A stretch of 64,000 bases of DNA. Origin: Cyanodermella asteris (Eukaryota; Ascomycota; Lecanoromycetes; Ostropales; Stictidaceae). Every line of letters starts with the position of its first letter. Within the stretch, counting starts at the first letter, position 1. A program made the position numbers and the translations under genes. Below the pieces are notes generated by a model that saw only the letters and a program-made list of their open reading frames with translations, made no database searches and was not told where the DNA came from. Below, piece by piece: positions 29,807-41,675 of the stretch. The stretch spans positions 1,364,568 through 1,428,567 of the forward strand of contig UYJD01000008.1 of the NCBI GenBank assembly GCA_900618795.1. Direction: 5' to 3'.

Positions 29807-32563
29807 TCAGTCCTTTGGCTGCAGTGGCTCCACATTCCAGATAGACTCAGCATACTCCTCGATGCAGCGGTCACTGCTGAAGAAGCCCATTCGCGCCACG
29901 GACTGGATGCACTTCCTGGTCCACTCCTCCTTGTCTTTGAAAGCCTCATCAATGAGCGCATGAGTCTTGATGTAGCTGTTGAAGTCGTCTGAAACCAGGT
30001 AGTAGTCGCCGTGGTCGGTGATGGCGTTGATGATGGCAGAGAATTGGTTGACATCACCGAACATATTGCTGCGGATGGCGTCAAATACCTTGGAAAGATC
30101 GGCGTCGATGGTATGGTTGCCATAGGTATGGTTGTGACGAAGATCCTCGACATCTTCTGCGAGGTTGCCAAATAGGAAGATTTTGCTATCGCCAATCTCG
30201 CGTGTGATCTCAATCTGGTTCTATTAGCTCAATTACGTGCAACTCCATCAGCAGGACTTACGTTTGCACCGTCGCAGGTACCGATAATGAGACCTCCGTT
30301 CAAGACAAACTTCATGTTGCTGGTTCCTGAAGCTTCGGTACCTGCGGTCGAGATGTGCTCGGAGATGTCGCTCGCAGGGGTGATGATCTCGGCCTTGCTA
30401 ACATTGTAGTCCTCAAGGAAGATGACCTTCAGCAGGTCGCCGACATCTTTGTCATTATTGACAACGGAGCCAACCTTGTTGACGAGGTGGATGATGGTCT
30501 TCGCCATCCAGTATCCAGGAGCAGCCTTGCCACCAAAGATGCTGACTCTCGGAGCGAGCTTCTTACGCTCCTCCGGGCTCATGGCCTTGATCGTCAAGTA
30601 ACGGTGGATGACACCAAGAATGTTTAACTGCTGTCGCTTGTACTCGTGAATTCGCTTGACCTGGATGTCGAAGAGAGCCTTCGGATTGACGCTGACGCCA
30701 GTGGTGTTCAGGATGTGCTGAGCCAGACGGACCTTGTTCGCGTACTTGATCTCCTGCCATTCTTTCTGAAACTCCTTGTCATCGGCCCACTTCTCGAGCT
30801 GGTTCAAGACATTCAGGTCCTTCAGGTAGTCATCGCCACCTGTCACCTTAGACTTGATCAGCTCAGATAGTCGTGGGTTAGCCTGGTGAAGCCAACGTCT
30901 CGGCGTGATACCATTGGTCACGTTAGTGAACTTGTCGGGACCATAGATCTTGACAAAGTCCTTGAAAATTGTGGTCTTGATAAGGTCAGAGTGCAGCTCA
31001 GCTACACCATTGACCTTATGAGAACCGATGATTGCCAGGTAGGCCATGCGCACCATCTTAGGCTGGCTTTCTTCGATGATTGAGACACGGCCAAGCATCT
31101 CACGGTCTTTTGGGAACTTGCGCTCGACCATCTGCAAGAATTGAAGGTTGACATCGTAGATGATCTGGAGGTGGCGAGGAAGGAGGTTTTGCAGAAGAGG
31201 CACAGACCACTTTTCAAGTGCTTCGGGAAGAACAGTGTGGTTGGTATAGCCAAAGGTGCTCTGGACAATCTTCCAAGCTTCGTGCCAATCCAGCCCTTCA
31301 GAGTCGACGAGAATGCGTTGGAGTTCGACAATCGCGAGCGTGGGATGCGTATCATTCAGCTGGATAGCAACCTGGTCCGGGAAGGATGACCATGGGCGTT
31401 TGGACTTCTTGAAGCGACGCACAATGTCGAACAAGGATGCGGCACACCAGAAGTACTGTTGTTTCAGACGAAGCTCCTTGCCGGAATCCAAGTTGTCATT
31501 TGGATACAAGACCGAAGAGATCGTCTCAGCGCGCTGCTGGTCTGCCACTGCGCCATCGTAGTCGCCAGAGTTGAATCTCTGGAAGTCGAACTCGCCATGC
31601 GAAGCTTTGCTGTCCCACAAACGCAGGTTGTTGCAGGTGGAAGTGTTGTAGCCAGGGATCGGCACATCAAAAGCCACGGCATTGACAATTTCGCCGCCTT
31701 CCCATACGGTGTGACTCTTGCCATCGTCGTCTTGGTACTTCCTCACGTTTCCGTAGAACTGGATGTCCACTGTGATATCGTGTCTGGGGAACTCCCAAGG
31801 ATTGAAATCCAGCCAATAGTCAGGCACCTCAACCTGGTATCCGTCCACGATCTCTTGCTTGAAAATGCCATATCTGTAACGAAGACCATAGCCCCAGGCA
31901 GGGTAGTTGAGAGAGGCGAGACTGTCCAAGAAACAAGCTGCCAGTCTTCCCAATCCTCCATTGCCCAGTGCCGCGTCATGCTCCTGGTTGATGACATCCT
32001 CGACACGGAAGCCAAGATCTTGCAAACCCTCTGCTGATTGTTAGCAAAAACTTCACGGAAAAGCAGTCACCGGTACGGTGCTCACCTCTGGCTTGGTCCT
32101 TGAGGCCGACGTTCAGCATAGCATTGTCCAGCGCCCTGCCCATCAGAAACTCCAGACTCAGGTAGTAGACCCTCTTCTGATCGGCGAAGGTCTGGTTCTG
32201 CTGCGTCTTATTCCAGTCGACGACCAATCGATCCCTGAATGCCAACGCAGTTCCCGAGTATGCAGCCGACTCGTCGCAGTTGAAGAGCGAGCGGGCCAAG
32301 GTCGTCTCAATATGCCTGACAGCTTCCTTCTGGAAGCCATCCTTGGTATCCCATCTGCTTGCCGAATGCTTTCTCCAAGCCTCGCGCTGCGGTTCTGGAA
32401 TTGACTGTTCAACAGCTTTGATTTCACTTGCACCAAAACCCGTGAAGGTTCGCTTGTGCTTTGGGCGCGAGAAGTCCGGACCAATTGGACCTTTCAACTC
32501 ACTGATAGGCGCGCCCATGCTGGGCCTGCGCTCGCGCTTAGACTCGGTCGCTGCCGAAGCCAT
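29807..32563 (-). CDS. GPH1: Glycogen phosphorylase
   Basis: Cytosolic PLP enzyme that releases glucose-1-phosphate from glycogen. Exons 32563-32086, 32030-30262 and 30214-29807 give 884 residues, the usual fungal length. Intron 1 (55 nt, branch GCTAAC) restores ARE-GLQDLGFRVED; intron 2 (47 nt, donor GTAAGT) restores DGAN-IEITREIG. Recognisable blocks: YLSLEFLMGRAL near the N-terminus, EHDAALGNGGLGRLAACFLDS, NDTHPTLAI, KRIHEYKRQ, and GTEASGTSNMKF, where the Lys carries PLP. The N-terminal RTFTGF segment resembles the phosphorylated Thr site of fungal phosphorylases, so control by cAMP-dependent kinase is likely (family knowledge). Upstream DNA has several SYGGRG motifs, listed separately. 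The G-alpha that often feeds cAMP signalling lies next door on the same strand. Confidence 0.96.
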
Positions 32564-34047
32564 TATGTGTGTGAGGGAAATGAATTGAGGAGAAGTAGGG
32601 CGTCAATTAGAGTATCGAGAACTTGGGGTACACTTGGACATCAATTGTTCTTACACAGGCAGCGTCTCTGTCACCAAGGAGCTGGAAGACGAAGAGGACA
32701 CGGGCTTGACGTCAAGACAGTTAAATCAAGGCAGCTTCAACAGCTCCCAGAGCTTGCAGCTGTGAGCTCAACAATGGTGGGGCGTGTCCCAGCTTGGTCC
32801 ACGGCACACGCGGGGAAGGAGCGAGGGTCCCAGCTCGCACCTGCACTAAGCGGCCCACTGCACGTCCTTGTCAGGAGCATGTTTTGGCCAGTGCTTGGAA
32901 GAAAGCCATCCATGTCTGCCGCACGCGCCGTCGGCTTTCCAGACAGAGGTGTGCCCTCCGCGGGTTTTTTGTTGGCGCTGTGCGGTGGGGGTTCATAATC
33001 CTTTGTACTCAATCCGGGGATAGAGTTCACACTCGATTGCTCTGATGGCTGACATGTCCTGAACTGACCCCACTATCAGCTCGGTTCCTCTTGCAGTGCC
33101 GAGATGGCTGGCTCATGTCCTTAGCAGCATCTTTTCCTTGTGCGAGGAGCCGCTAATGCAGCCACCAGATCATACGTCCAGGGCTCGTGCTACCCTCTTC
33201 GATCTGGACAGAAATCTCGATGTTCCAGGCTCGTTGGTGGGGCTACACGCTCGTAGCCACGACCACTCTTCCGTTGCTGTCAAATCATGTGCCCAAGCAA
33301 TAGATTCATCAGATCCAATGGCAGTCTCAAAATGAGAGTCGAGTCAGACTCGCCATACGGTGAAGGCCGCATTATATCGGCTGCGGGACATGTTCTGAGC
33401 CACCTCGAACATTAGTGGAATCGGTTGAGCGAGTCGTGAATGGGCACCAGTGCTGATGAGCCTCAACATCTATCCACTCTCTGGGCCACTATTTTGCTGT
33501 TTTACGCGTGACACCATAACTTTGTACGATCTAAGACTGAGGCTTCTCTGATCGTCAATGGCATTCCTAGAAATATAACGCAGACATTTGGCCCATTGTC
33601 CAAAAGACCTCTCTCCCTGCACCTTGGGTCACCACCTTGGCCCAAAGCTCTCAATAAACCTTCATTAAAGCCGTCCGAACGTGTTGCGGGTGGCAGGTGG
33701 CTTCCTGAGCTTGGAGAGCCGTCCAAAAATTCAAGTCATCATGAATTATAGCTTCAGCTTCTATCGGAAGCACTTCTGTGGCGAGAATGTTCCCAGAAAC
33801 AAGTTTCCCCTCTTGTGTCAGTCCGATGCATCGTCCCTGAACGGCGTTCGAGTGCATGGAACATCCGGTGCGTCAGCCGTGATGCTGGATACCAGTTGGC
33901 GCCGAATACGTGGCGCTGGCACTGCCTCTGAACTGCATCCCCAAGTGTTCGCGTTGATGGGTGCATTTGCTTGTCTCCCCATCTTGTAACGTAAGCTCTT
34001 CCTGCAGCAAATTAGTATTTCCTGCTTTTCGATTCCCGATGCCGTCT
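32564..34047. promoter_or_regulatory. Phosphorylase promoter region with CreA-type motifs
   Basis: 1.5 kb between the G-alpha stop and the phosphorylase start, both minus-strand genes. Matches to the carbon-repressor consensus SYGGRG occur as GTGGGG (~32777 and ~32986), GCGGGG (~32813) and CCGGGG (~33013). The motif is short, so chance matches are common. No gene is supported in the remainder. Confidence 0.35.
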
Positions 34048-35179
34048 TCATAGGACACCAGTGTCCGCCAACGCGTTGTGCAATATCGTATCCTTGACGG
34101 CAACAAAAACGAGTCGAATGTTGCTAGTGTCCGTTGCTTGTGTCAAGCTAAATCTCGAGTCAGTTTTTCCTGGTCTCGTTCGCAACGCTGATTTCACACT
34201 TGACTTACTGGGGATAGAGGTTCAGGTGCGCACGATTGACCTGACTAAACCGCCACAGCAAGTATTTCGCGGCCCTGTTAAGGTCGCTCCCTCCGCTGTA
34301 GTCTGGAAAGTATCGGTTCAGAGGACTCCGACCAAGCTTGGCTCTGAAGAGATCCACCTTATTGAGAAACAAGATAATGCTCGTCCGCATGAACCACCTT
34401 GAGTTGACCACCGAGTCAAAGAGTACCAGGCTCTCCATCATCCGGTTCTGGTTGCTCTCCTCCAATAGAACCTGATCGTATTCGGACAATGCAACGCAGA
34501 AGATGATCGAGGTGACATTTTCGAAACAGTGTATCCACTTCTTTCGTTCCGAGCGCTGACCCCCGACATCAAACATGTGTATACTGAGTTGGCCCATGGT
34601 GAACCGTGTCTCGTAAATTCCGGTTGTTTTCGTTCTCGCGCGAAGTACGTCCGCTTCGACGGGTATGTATTCTTCTGCGGCAATGCGTTGTGCCTCCTCG
34701 AAAAAGTAAGGTGCCGAGTCCATCAGATAGAACTCTGATTGGTGTTCCAAAACCTGAGGATAAGACGGGTCCGCAACCAAAACTTTGATGGCGTCGCCGA
34801 CGGCAGGGTCAAGGGCTTGGTGTGGATCTGGATCGACCTGGTAGTCGTTCAAGTACTGTACCATTTGCCTCGCGTGGGCATCACGCGGGAGCAGATCGAA
34901 CTGGTCCATGGCCGCAATCACGCACTTGGCGCAGTCCAACAAGTTCTTGTATATGGTGAGGCGGTAAAGTGCCAGCTCTTCCCTCGTGTAGCCGTTCTGG
35001 TGGATAATCTTCATCTGCTTCACGATGGTCGACTTGCCGGACTCGCCGGAGCCAAGGAGCAGAATCTTGCATTCTCTCTTTAGTCTTCGCGAGTCCTCTT
35101 CCAGTTGTGCATCGATGGCCCGTGATCTCTTCTTCTTTTCCGACTCTTCGGAGGATTCGCTGCTCATGCAGGCACCCAT
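34048..35179 (-). CDS. Heterotrimeric G protein alpha subunit, group III
   Basis: A plasma-membrane GTPase of the fungal group III class (GanB, GNA-3, MagA, yeast Gpa2), which generally activates adenylate cyclase in response to nutrients. Exons 35179-34209 and 34147-34048, with a 61-nt intron (donor GTAAGT, acceptor TTTAG) completing [14 protein letters not shown]; 356 residues. The N-terminus MGACMSSE gives the Gly-2 myristoylation and Cys palmitoylation sites, which is why this Met is chosen. G1 is GSGESGKS, switch I RTKTTG, switch [11 protein letters not shown]4 NKVD, and G5 ATDT. The C-terminus ALADTGVL lacks the Cys at -4 of group I subunits, and the sequence [17 protein letters not shown] fits group III. 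All GTPase residues look intact. Confidence 0.95.
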
Positions 35180-37807
35180 CTTGCCGTCAGTCCGGCAGCC
35201 AGCCGCCTCGACTTGCGGTTCGTCCCGCCGCACGACCGAGCCCGTCCAAGGTCCGTCAAGCTTGTGAGATTGTTCTAGTAGGTGCAAGGAGCGTAGATCG
35301 GTGCGGGAATTCAGTCAGAGTCGCTATAGTAAAAAGGATGTATATGCCTGTCGCAAGAGTTGTGCGGAGTTATGACAGGAAGGGCGAGTGTATGGACAGA
35401 GTCCCCGGCACGAACAATGAAGCTGCGATGCTTGCAATGGGCAGCCAGCTCAATCGCGGGCGCCGTGCCTGACAGATCACCGCCGGTCTCTGTCCATATG
35501 AGAGGTGCTCGATGGTACGTGTTCCGGAAGCAGTCCGAAAAGCGCCCACTGGGAAGGATGCGAGCGCAGCAGGGAAAGGGTGTATCCAAAGCTGGGGGCA
35601 AATGACGCGCAGGGAATTTGTCAGGGTGTGTCTCGAGGCGACGGGGCGTGCGTGGGCGGAAGTTCGGGAGAGTGCGATCGAGGGAGCTAGAATGAAAAGG
35701 ACGAAGCTGAGCGCACCACGAAGCTGGACAGGGAGGACGGGAGTGGATGACAGCAGTAGGCAGGTAGGCAGAAGACGCGAGGCACAGGCGATGACGGTGG
35801 AGAGGATGGAGCAGAGATGGTGGTGTATTGAGAAGGTCCACATCTGGCAGAGAGAGGCAGAGGCCAGTCAAGACGGCCAACAGCGGCATTACAGCCTCAT
35901 CACGCCTCACCTCACCTCACCTCACCTCTCCTGTCTTCTCCTCTCCTCACTAACTTCCTGGCGTCGAGCGTGCACGGGCCGAACGCCCAGCTGGAACCCG
36001 TTCTCTCCTCGCTATGCTAGACTCTATGCGGCTGCACACGATCTGTATTATCTATTCTTGCGCGTCCTCCTCCTGCTTTGCTGCTTGTGCTGCACGCTCG
36101 ACGCCAATATGCACCATGCTTGGCCCACTGGCTCAGCCTGGCCGTCCATGCAATAAGAAGCGCAGCCGAGCCGGTCTGGACGCCGAGCGCCTCGATGAGA
36201 CGGTTTCGGCATCATTCGCACAGCGTCGACTGCCTGAGATCGATCATGGCCTCTTCCACGCTTGTCGCTGCCCGCCCCTCTGCTTCGCTTCTTTAATTTG
36301 CGACTCCGAGACCTTGGCTGTGTGCGGCAGATTGAGCAGCTCGCTGCACATGCATCCTCGACACGCCGGTCTGGACCCCGGCCAGTTTTAATGCACTTGT
36401 AGAACTAGTCCTGCGGCATGTCGGCACCCACACAAGGAACGAGAACCCGGAGCGCTTCCGCCGACGATTAGTGACCTGACCCTCTCGCATCTTATCTTTT
36501 GGCGCGCATCACCCGCTTCCAGCCGTCAAGCGCCCGGAGATCGTCCTTTGACACCATCTTTCCAGACCTTGCGTGCATGTCTTTGGAAGGGGGCCAGCGT
36601 ATCGCCCATGAGGAGACGGCTAGTGTCCCGCATCTGAAGCTACCAAGGACCCTTGGACCGATCACTGCTTGTCACTGACGATATCTTTCGGAATCCGTAA
36701 CTGCACTTGAAATGAGCATGGAAATCTGCGTCGACTAACTTGACTCCAACATGCTTCACCCGGAGACACGCACTGGCACAGACTACCGCAGAACCGGAAC
36801 GTGGCATGATGCAGTAGTAATTTGTTTGTAGGGTTGCCTGTGAGACCAAGATTCAGCATTTTCTTCCGTCACATTTGTGGAACAGGCACGGCTTGAATGA
36901 ATGTGCTGTGATCAGCCCTCTCGCCTAACAGTTCTGAACCATCTCGGCCCCGATGGTCTGGAAATGGTAGACTTCAGGGACTGCACGCGACCAGATGTTC
37001 CCATGAACGTGAAAGAAGAGCACAGAACCGATGCTCAGTAGACATCGAATCCCTCAGGGCTCATGCTCTGCTGCGCGGAATTACAAGCCAACCTTGCACA
37101 AGCAGGGAGGAATAGAACGGACGTGGAGTGGCGCATTCAAATCCCGTTGTAGATAATTATGACTGTAATGTCGGCATGTTTTTTTTCTTTTTTTTTCTTT
37201 TGGCAAAGCTGCACCTTTCAGCCCATACTGTATCAACCTTACCATGAATTCGTCTACTATTAAAAGGTTCGGTGTAAGCTTATATTTCATTCTCGCACGA
37301 CACATCTCCGATGAGAGATAATGTCCAGGAAGAAATGCGTAAACTGAGTGTGGCCATGAATTTTTGCATGCAAATAGATGGTGACGGTTGTGCCATTTCA
37401 GCCTCAGTCGTGCCCTTTGCAGTCTACATCGTCTCGAAACCAAGACAGGAGTGCAGACGAGTGTTCTTCGTAGAGTATTTCAGCAAGTGAACGCCCTAAT
37501 TGTCGCGTGCTTCCAAAGAGCACAACCCTATGCATTTCGCGATGCCCATGAGCGCTCGGCATGGTGATCCGAGCTCAAAGGGCCAGGGGCGGACGCACCG
37601 TTGCAGCCCGCCATTGGTCTGCGGCGGACGCCAGTGTGACATTACCTAGACATATTCAATCTGCTCCTGCTGTAGAAGAATATAGGAGCACTTCAGGCCA
37701 GATACTCCCCCGATACAACATTCCATCTCCCCTTTGCGACGCATTTCTTCTTTCGACTCGTCCGTTACACTCCTTCGCCATCCACATTCCCAGAAACATA
37801 ATGCGCC
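35180..37807. other. Long divergent intergenic region, G-alpha / PI 4-kinase
   Basis: 2.6 kb between divergent starts, so it contains both promoters; long upstream regions are usual for signalling genes. Open readings at 35311-36391 and 37081-37443 have no domains. A (CTCAC)n microsatellite lies at 35905-35930. No tRNA or transposon is recognised. Confidence 0.55.
35905..35930. repeat. CTCAC microsatellite
   Basis: About four tandem CTCAC units followed by a C/T-rich tract to ~35950, upstream of the G-alpha gene. Confidence 0.8.
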
Positions 37808-40245
37808 ATGCCTCGCAATAGACCCGCCAAGTCGGGTTACGCCCGTCTCTCGCAGGCCGAGGAGGAGGACGACGAACTCGACTACCCAGACGACCGCACC
37901 GTTTCCACTTCTGCCCCAGATCGCGAGTTCGCCCCGATATCCTCCGGTCCCCGAGCGACTGGGCCTTTGCACCTCAACACCCACAGCGCCAATGCAGACC
38001 GCCGGGGAAAGCGACCGCGCCGGCGGATGCGCAGTTCGAGCTCGGTGGATATCAAAGCGATCAACGCACGATTGGAACATTGGGCGGAAGAGATTGCGAG
38101 CAAATTCAAGATTCGGCCGATCAAGGGCAAGAGCAGGAAAGAGGAACAGCTCGAAATACACCTTTCCGTCTTTCAGCCACCAGAAGGCGTCCGTCCCATC
38201 ACCGCAGAAGAGCTCCGAGTCGAAAGACCGGGCCAGTTTACAAGACATGAGTTCGAAGAGATCGTCGAGAGCGTGCGGGTCGCTATCGAGCAAGGCACAC
38301 CCCCCAAGATGATCAGTCAGGGTAGCTCTGGCAGTTACTTTGCTCGCAACACCGAGGGCAGGACGGTTGGCGTGTTCAAGCCCAAGGACGAAGAGCCTTA
38401 CGCATCACGAAATCCAAAGTGGACAAAGTGGATACACCGAAACTTGTTCCCGTGCTTCTTCGGGCGTGCGTGTTTGATTCCCAACCTTTCCTATGTTTCC
38501 GAGGCGGCAGCATACGTTCTGGATGCGCAACTACGGACGGACATTGTCCCGTATACAGATGTGGTCTATCTCTCTTCAAAGGTCTTCTTCTATGACTTTT
38601 GGCAACGCCACGCGTTCTACAGACGACGGAAACCTCTACCCGAAAAGCCGGGCAGTTTCCAGGTCTTCCTGAGAGGTTTCAAAGACGCCAACATTTTCTT
38701 GAAAGAGCATCCGTGGCCCGATCAGCACAATGGTGGGTTCAGACCACAAGATGCCCCCAAAAGGAATCGAAGACCATGGACGGAAAACTGCAGATCCGCC
38801 ATCATCCCCGGATCAGACGATGAGGACGATGAAGACGCCGGGCAAGAAGAGCAGCGCCCACTCACCGCTGGCAGCCAAACCGCCGAGGAACGCAAGTTCA
38901 AATGGACGCCAGCCATCCAGCAGGCTTTCCGAGAACAGTTGGAAAAGTTGGTCATCTTGGATTACATCATGCGAAACACTGATAGAGGCCTGGACAACTG
39001 GATGGTGAAGATCGACTGGGAAACAGAGGACGTGTCACTCGTTGCCGAGCCGCCGAAGAAGAATGGCCTTAAGGACGAGGAAGAAGAAGATGAAGGACCT
39101 CTAGCACACCCAGTGCCCGTCACTGCGAACAGCAGCCGGCGTCTTCAAGTCCAAGATCCCTATAGAAGACACGAGGCAATGACCCCTCCAAGCCGAGGAG
39201 TGTCACCAGCGGCCCAGAAAGGGCCAAACTTGACACTGGGTGCCATTGACAATAGTTTGTCATGGCCCTGGAAACATCCTGACGCTGTGAGTAATATCAA
39301 AGGATTACGTTGCGGTTCACGTGCTAATGTTCATCACAGTGGCGATCGTTTCCGTTCGGATGGCTTTTCTTGCCCGTTTCATTGATTGGTCAGCCGTTTT
39401 CACAAAAGACCAGAGACCACTTTCTGCCACTATTGACCTCGAAGCATTGGTGGTCGGAGACGCAAGTGGCCCTTCGTCGGGTGTTCGAGATGGACGAAGA
39501 CTTCACAGAGCGCATGTTTGCCCGTCAGATCGCCACCATGAAAGGCCAAGCTTGGAACGTTGTGGAAACTTTGAAATCACCGACACACGGGCCTCTTGAG
39601 CTTACACGGCGAGCTCGTGTTTGCGTGTGGGATGATTTGGTCGACGTCCCAGTTGTGCGCGAAATGCGATCTGCTTCCTCGGAACTGCGACGTAAGACCG
39701 CACCTGATGGCCGCTTACCCGCACGACTGAGCGAGGAAGCAGAGGAAATGGACATTGGGATTGCAGGGGATGTCCCAAGTCCGGGTCCGAACAGGGCAAA
39801 GGATGGCGACCTTCTTGGTCTTGACAGCCCCAAACGTGACCTCCCGAACCCCAACCGATTTGAGCTCAGTCCGCGAGGTGGCACACCTGCTGACGAATCC
39901 GCCGGGTTTATCTTTGGTGGTGTCGATGATTATGCAAGTACCTCGGCAAACCCGCCAAACGCCTACGGGCGGCGAGAAACAATCTCTTCGAACGGGAGCG
40001 ACATGGATGCACGACAGTCTCTCGATGCGATCATGTCGGGCTCAAGCAAAAGACGCGGAAGCGGCAGTGGACGGCCCCGAAGATTCAGTGCGAACCGATT
40101 CAACAGCTTCTTATACGACCCTGATGATGATGAAGGCGATCTAGGCTACGGGAAAGCCGCGGACTCGGAGCGCAACACACGGAAGGTCATTGTGGAGAGA
40201 CTAGAGACCGTCAAGAGTAGAAACCCGGTCTTCACCTGGTGCTGA
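37808..40245 (+). CDS. LSB6: Type II phosphatidylinositol 4-kinase (Lsb6-like)
   Basis: Makes PI4P on plasma-membrane and endosomal or vacuolar membranes. Exons 37808-39286 and 39340-40245 with a 53-nt intron (donor GTGAGT, branch GCTAATG, acceptor CATCACAG), phase 0; 794 residues. The glycine loop SQGSSGSYF lies near residue 170, with GVFKPKDEEPY carrying the ATP-binding Lys. The catalytic region has DYIMRNTDRGLDNW (~385-398). After the splice, WRSFPFGWLF and LTSKHWWSE complete the C-lobe. The CCFFG-type palmitoylation motif of the family shows as FPCFFGRACL near 213-222. An acidic insert (GSDDEDDEDAG, ~340) sits inside the kinase domain, and about 200 Ser-rich residues extend beyond it. Start is the first ATG; the leader is C/T-rich. 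Confidence 0.93.
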
Positions 40246-41675
40246 AAGGGGGGAAATGAGCTCAGACATGACTCGACGCATAGTGTGGCGTTGCTCTTAA
40301 CGGTATTGACACATGGGAATGATGTTGTATTTATAGATGCCAGCATTTTCGGAGGTTCGCAATGCATGTTGGGCAAGGCGCAGGTGGGATAAGTGGTGAA
40401 GGAATTGGCATGTCGAGTCAAGGGCTTCCGAAATTTGAACGAGGATCCAACGCAATTTTGAATCCATGGTGCATGTGCGTTACAACGGCAATACTTCGCC
40501 ATCGATTAAAGCCCTGGCACGTACTGGTTTTGTGTGTGTTTGTGTATTCGTGACTGTGCCCAGCGAGAATAATACTAGTAAGCACCAACCATCAACGTCT
40601 TGACCCAGGGAGGTCGCGTTTTCTGGTAACAGCCACACCCGCACAATCGAAACGTCATATGCGGTTCGACCTATTTGCACATACTGACAAACCACATGGA
40701 GATATGCACTTATTCCTCTGGGCGTGAAACGATGACCCCCGATTACGTGAAAATGGATACTGTGGCGGACTTTCGCAAACTTGCAAAATCTCGCCACGAA
40801 GCGCGCCCGTCACGCAATCAATCGTCCGCAGCCTCGATAGAGCAAAGGCTGCGACTCAAACATAGAGACGCGGTGCACAACTTAGAAGCATCGCGATGAC
40901 ATAAGCGCTGGAGTTGAGTTTCGAGTGCGAAGTTATCCCGGGCTGCTTAGCAAGCAAGCCGCCTCGAAAGCCGGCTGGCCTTCCGCCGTTCAGCAGCGAT
41001 TCGCTGCGGAGCCTTCCGTACCTTAGCACTTAGCATACAAAGCTAGATGATAAGTAATATAGGTCCTGCTTGCGCCATCAGCTCATGATCCATCACGCGC
41101 AGACGAGCCATGCGACTTCACTGCCCCTTCACTCGCCTTGTGTCTCGACACTGGAACTTGCGCCGTGCAACCGCTGTTCATTGTCAGACATGGCGGTACT
41201 GCCACTGCTTTCGATTCATGTCCGCATGACCTGGCTGCCGCTGGCTTCGTCGGTCCCACCTTGAGCCGACCTCACTCGGTCCTTGCTTTTGGACTTTGAC
41301 GGCTTTCAGTATTGCCTACCACAGGACTTGTTAGGGCTTTGAAGCAACCTTTTATCACTGCTCAGGAAAACAAAGCCAACGGCTTCATTGACCCGGGTTT
41401 TGCTATTTACTTGAATTCAGGAGCCGAGTTGCCGCCTGTTTCGCCACAGGATCACCGAGAGGATTCATATCGAGGCAAGGTCTCGTGACCTGTTTCTACC
41501 ACTCAAAGCGCGTCCTTGTCCTACTCTTTACACTTTTGGGCACCACCCTCGACTTTCTTTACAACTCGCGCCTTGGACTCGTCGCCTTACCCTTGCATCG
41601 ACCGTTCATCATCAACTGCTTACCACCAGTCTATCATCGTGGACACCCTGGAGCTTGCTCGACACAACCAGCAGG
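40246..41675. other. Intergenic region, PI 4-kinase to SNF2/RING gene
   Basis: 1.4 kb between two plus-strand genes: the 3' flank of the kinase, then the promoter and C/T-rich leader of the SNF2 gene (41490-41675). No other gene or repeat supported. Confidence 0.55.

Noticed and set aside
35311-36391. Several long overlapping open readings on both strands upstream of G-alpha
   Set aside because: GC-rich promoter DNA gives open frames in several phases at once; none has a domain.
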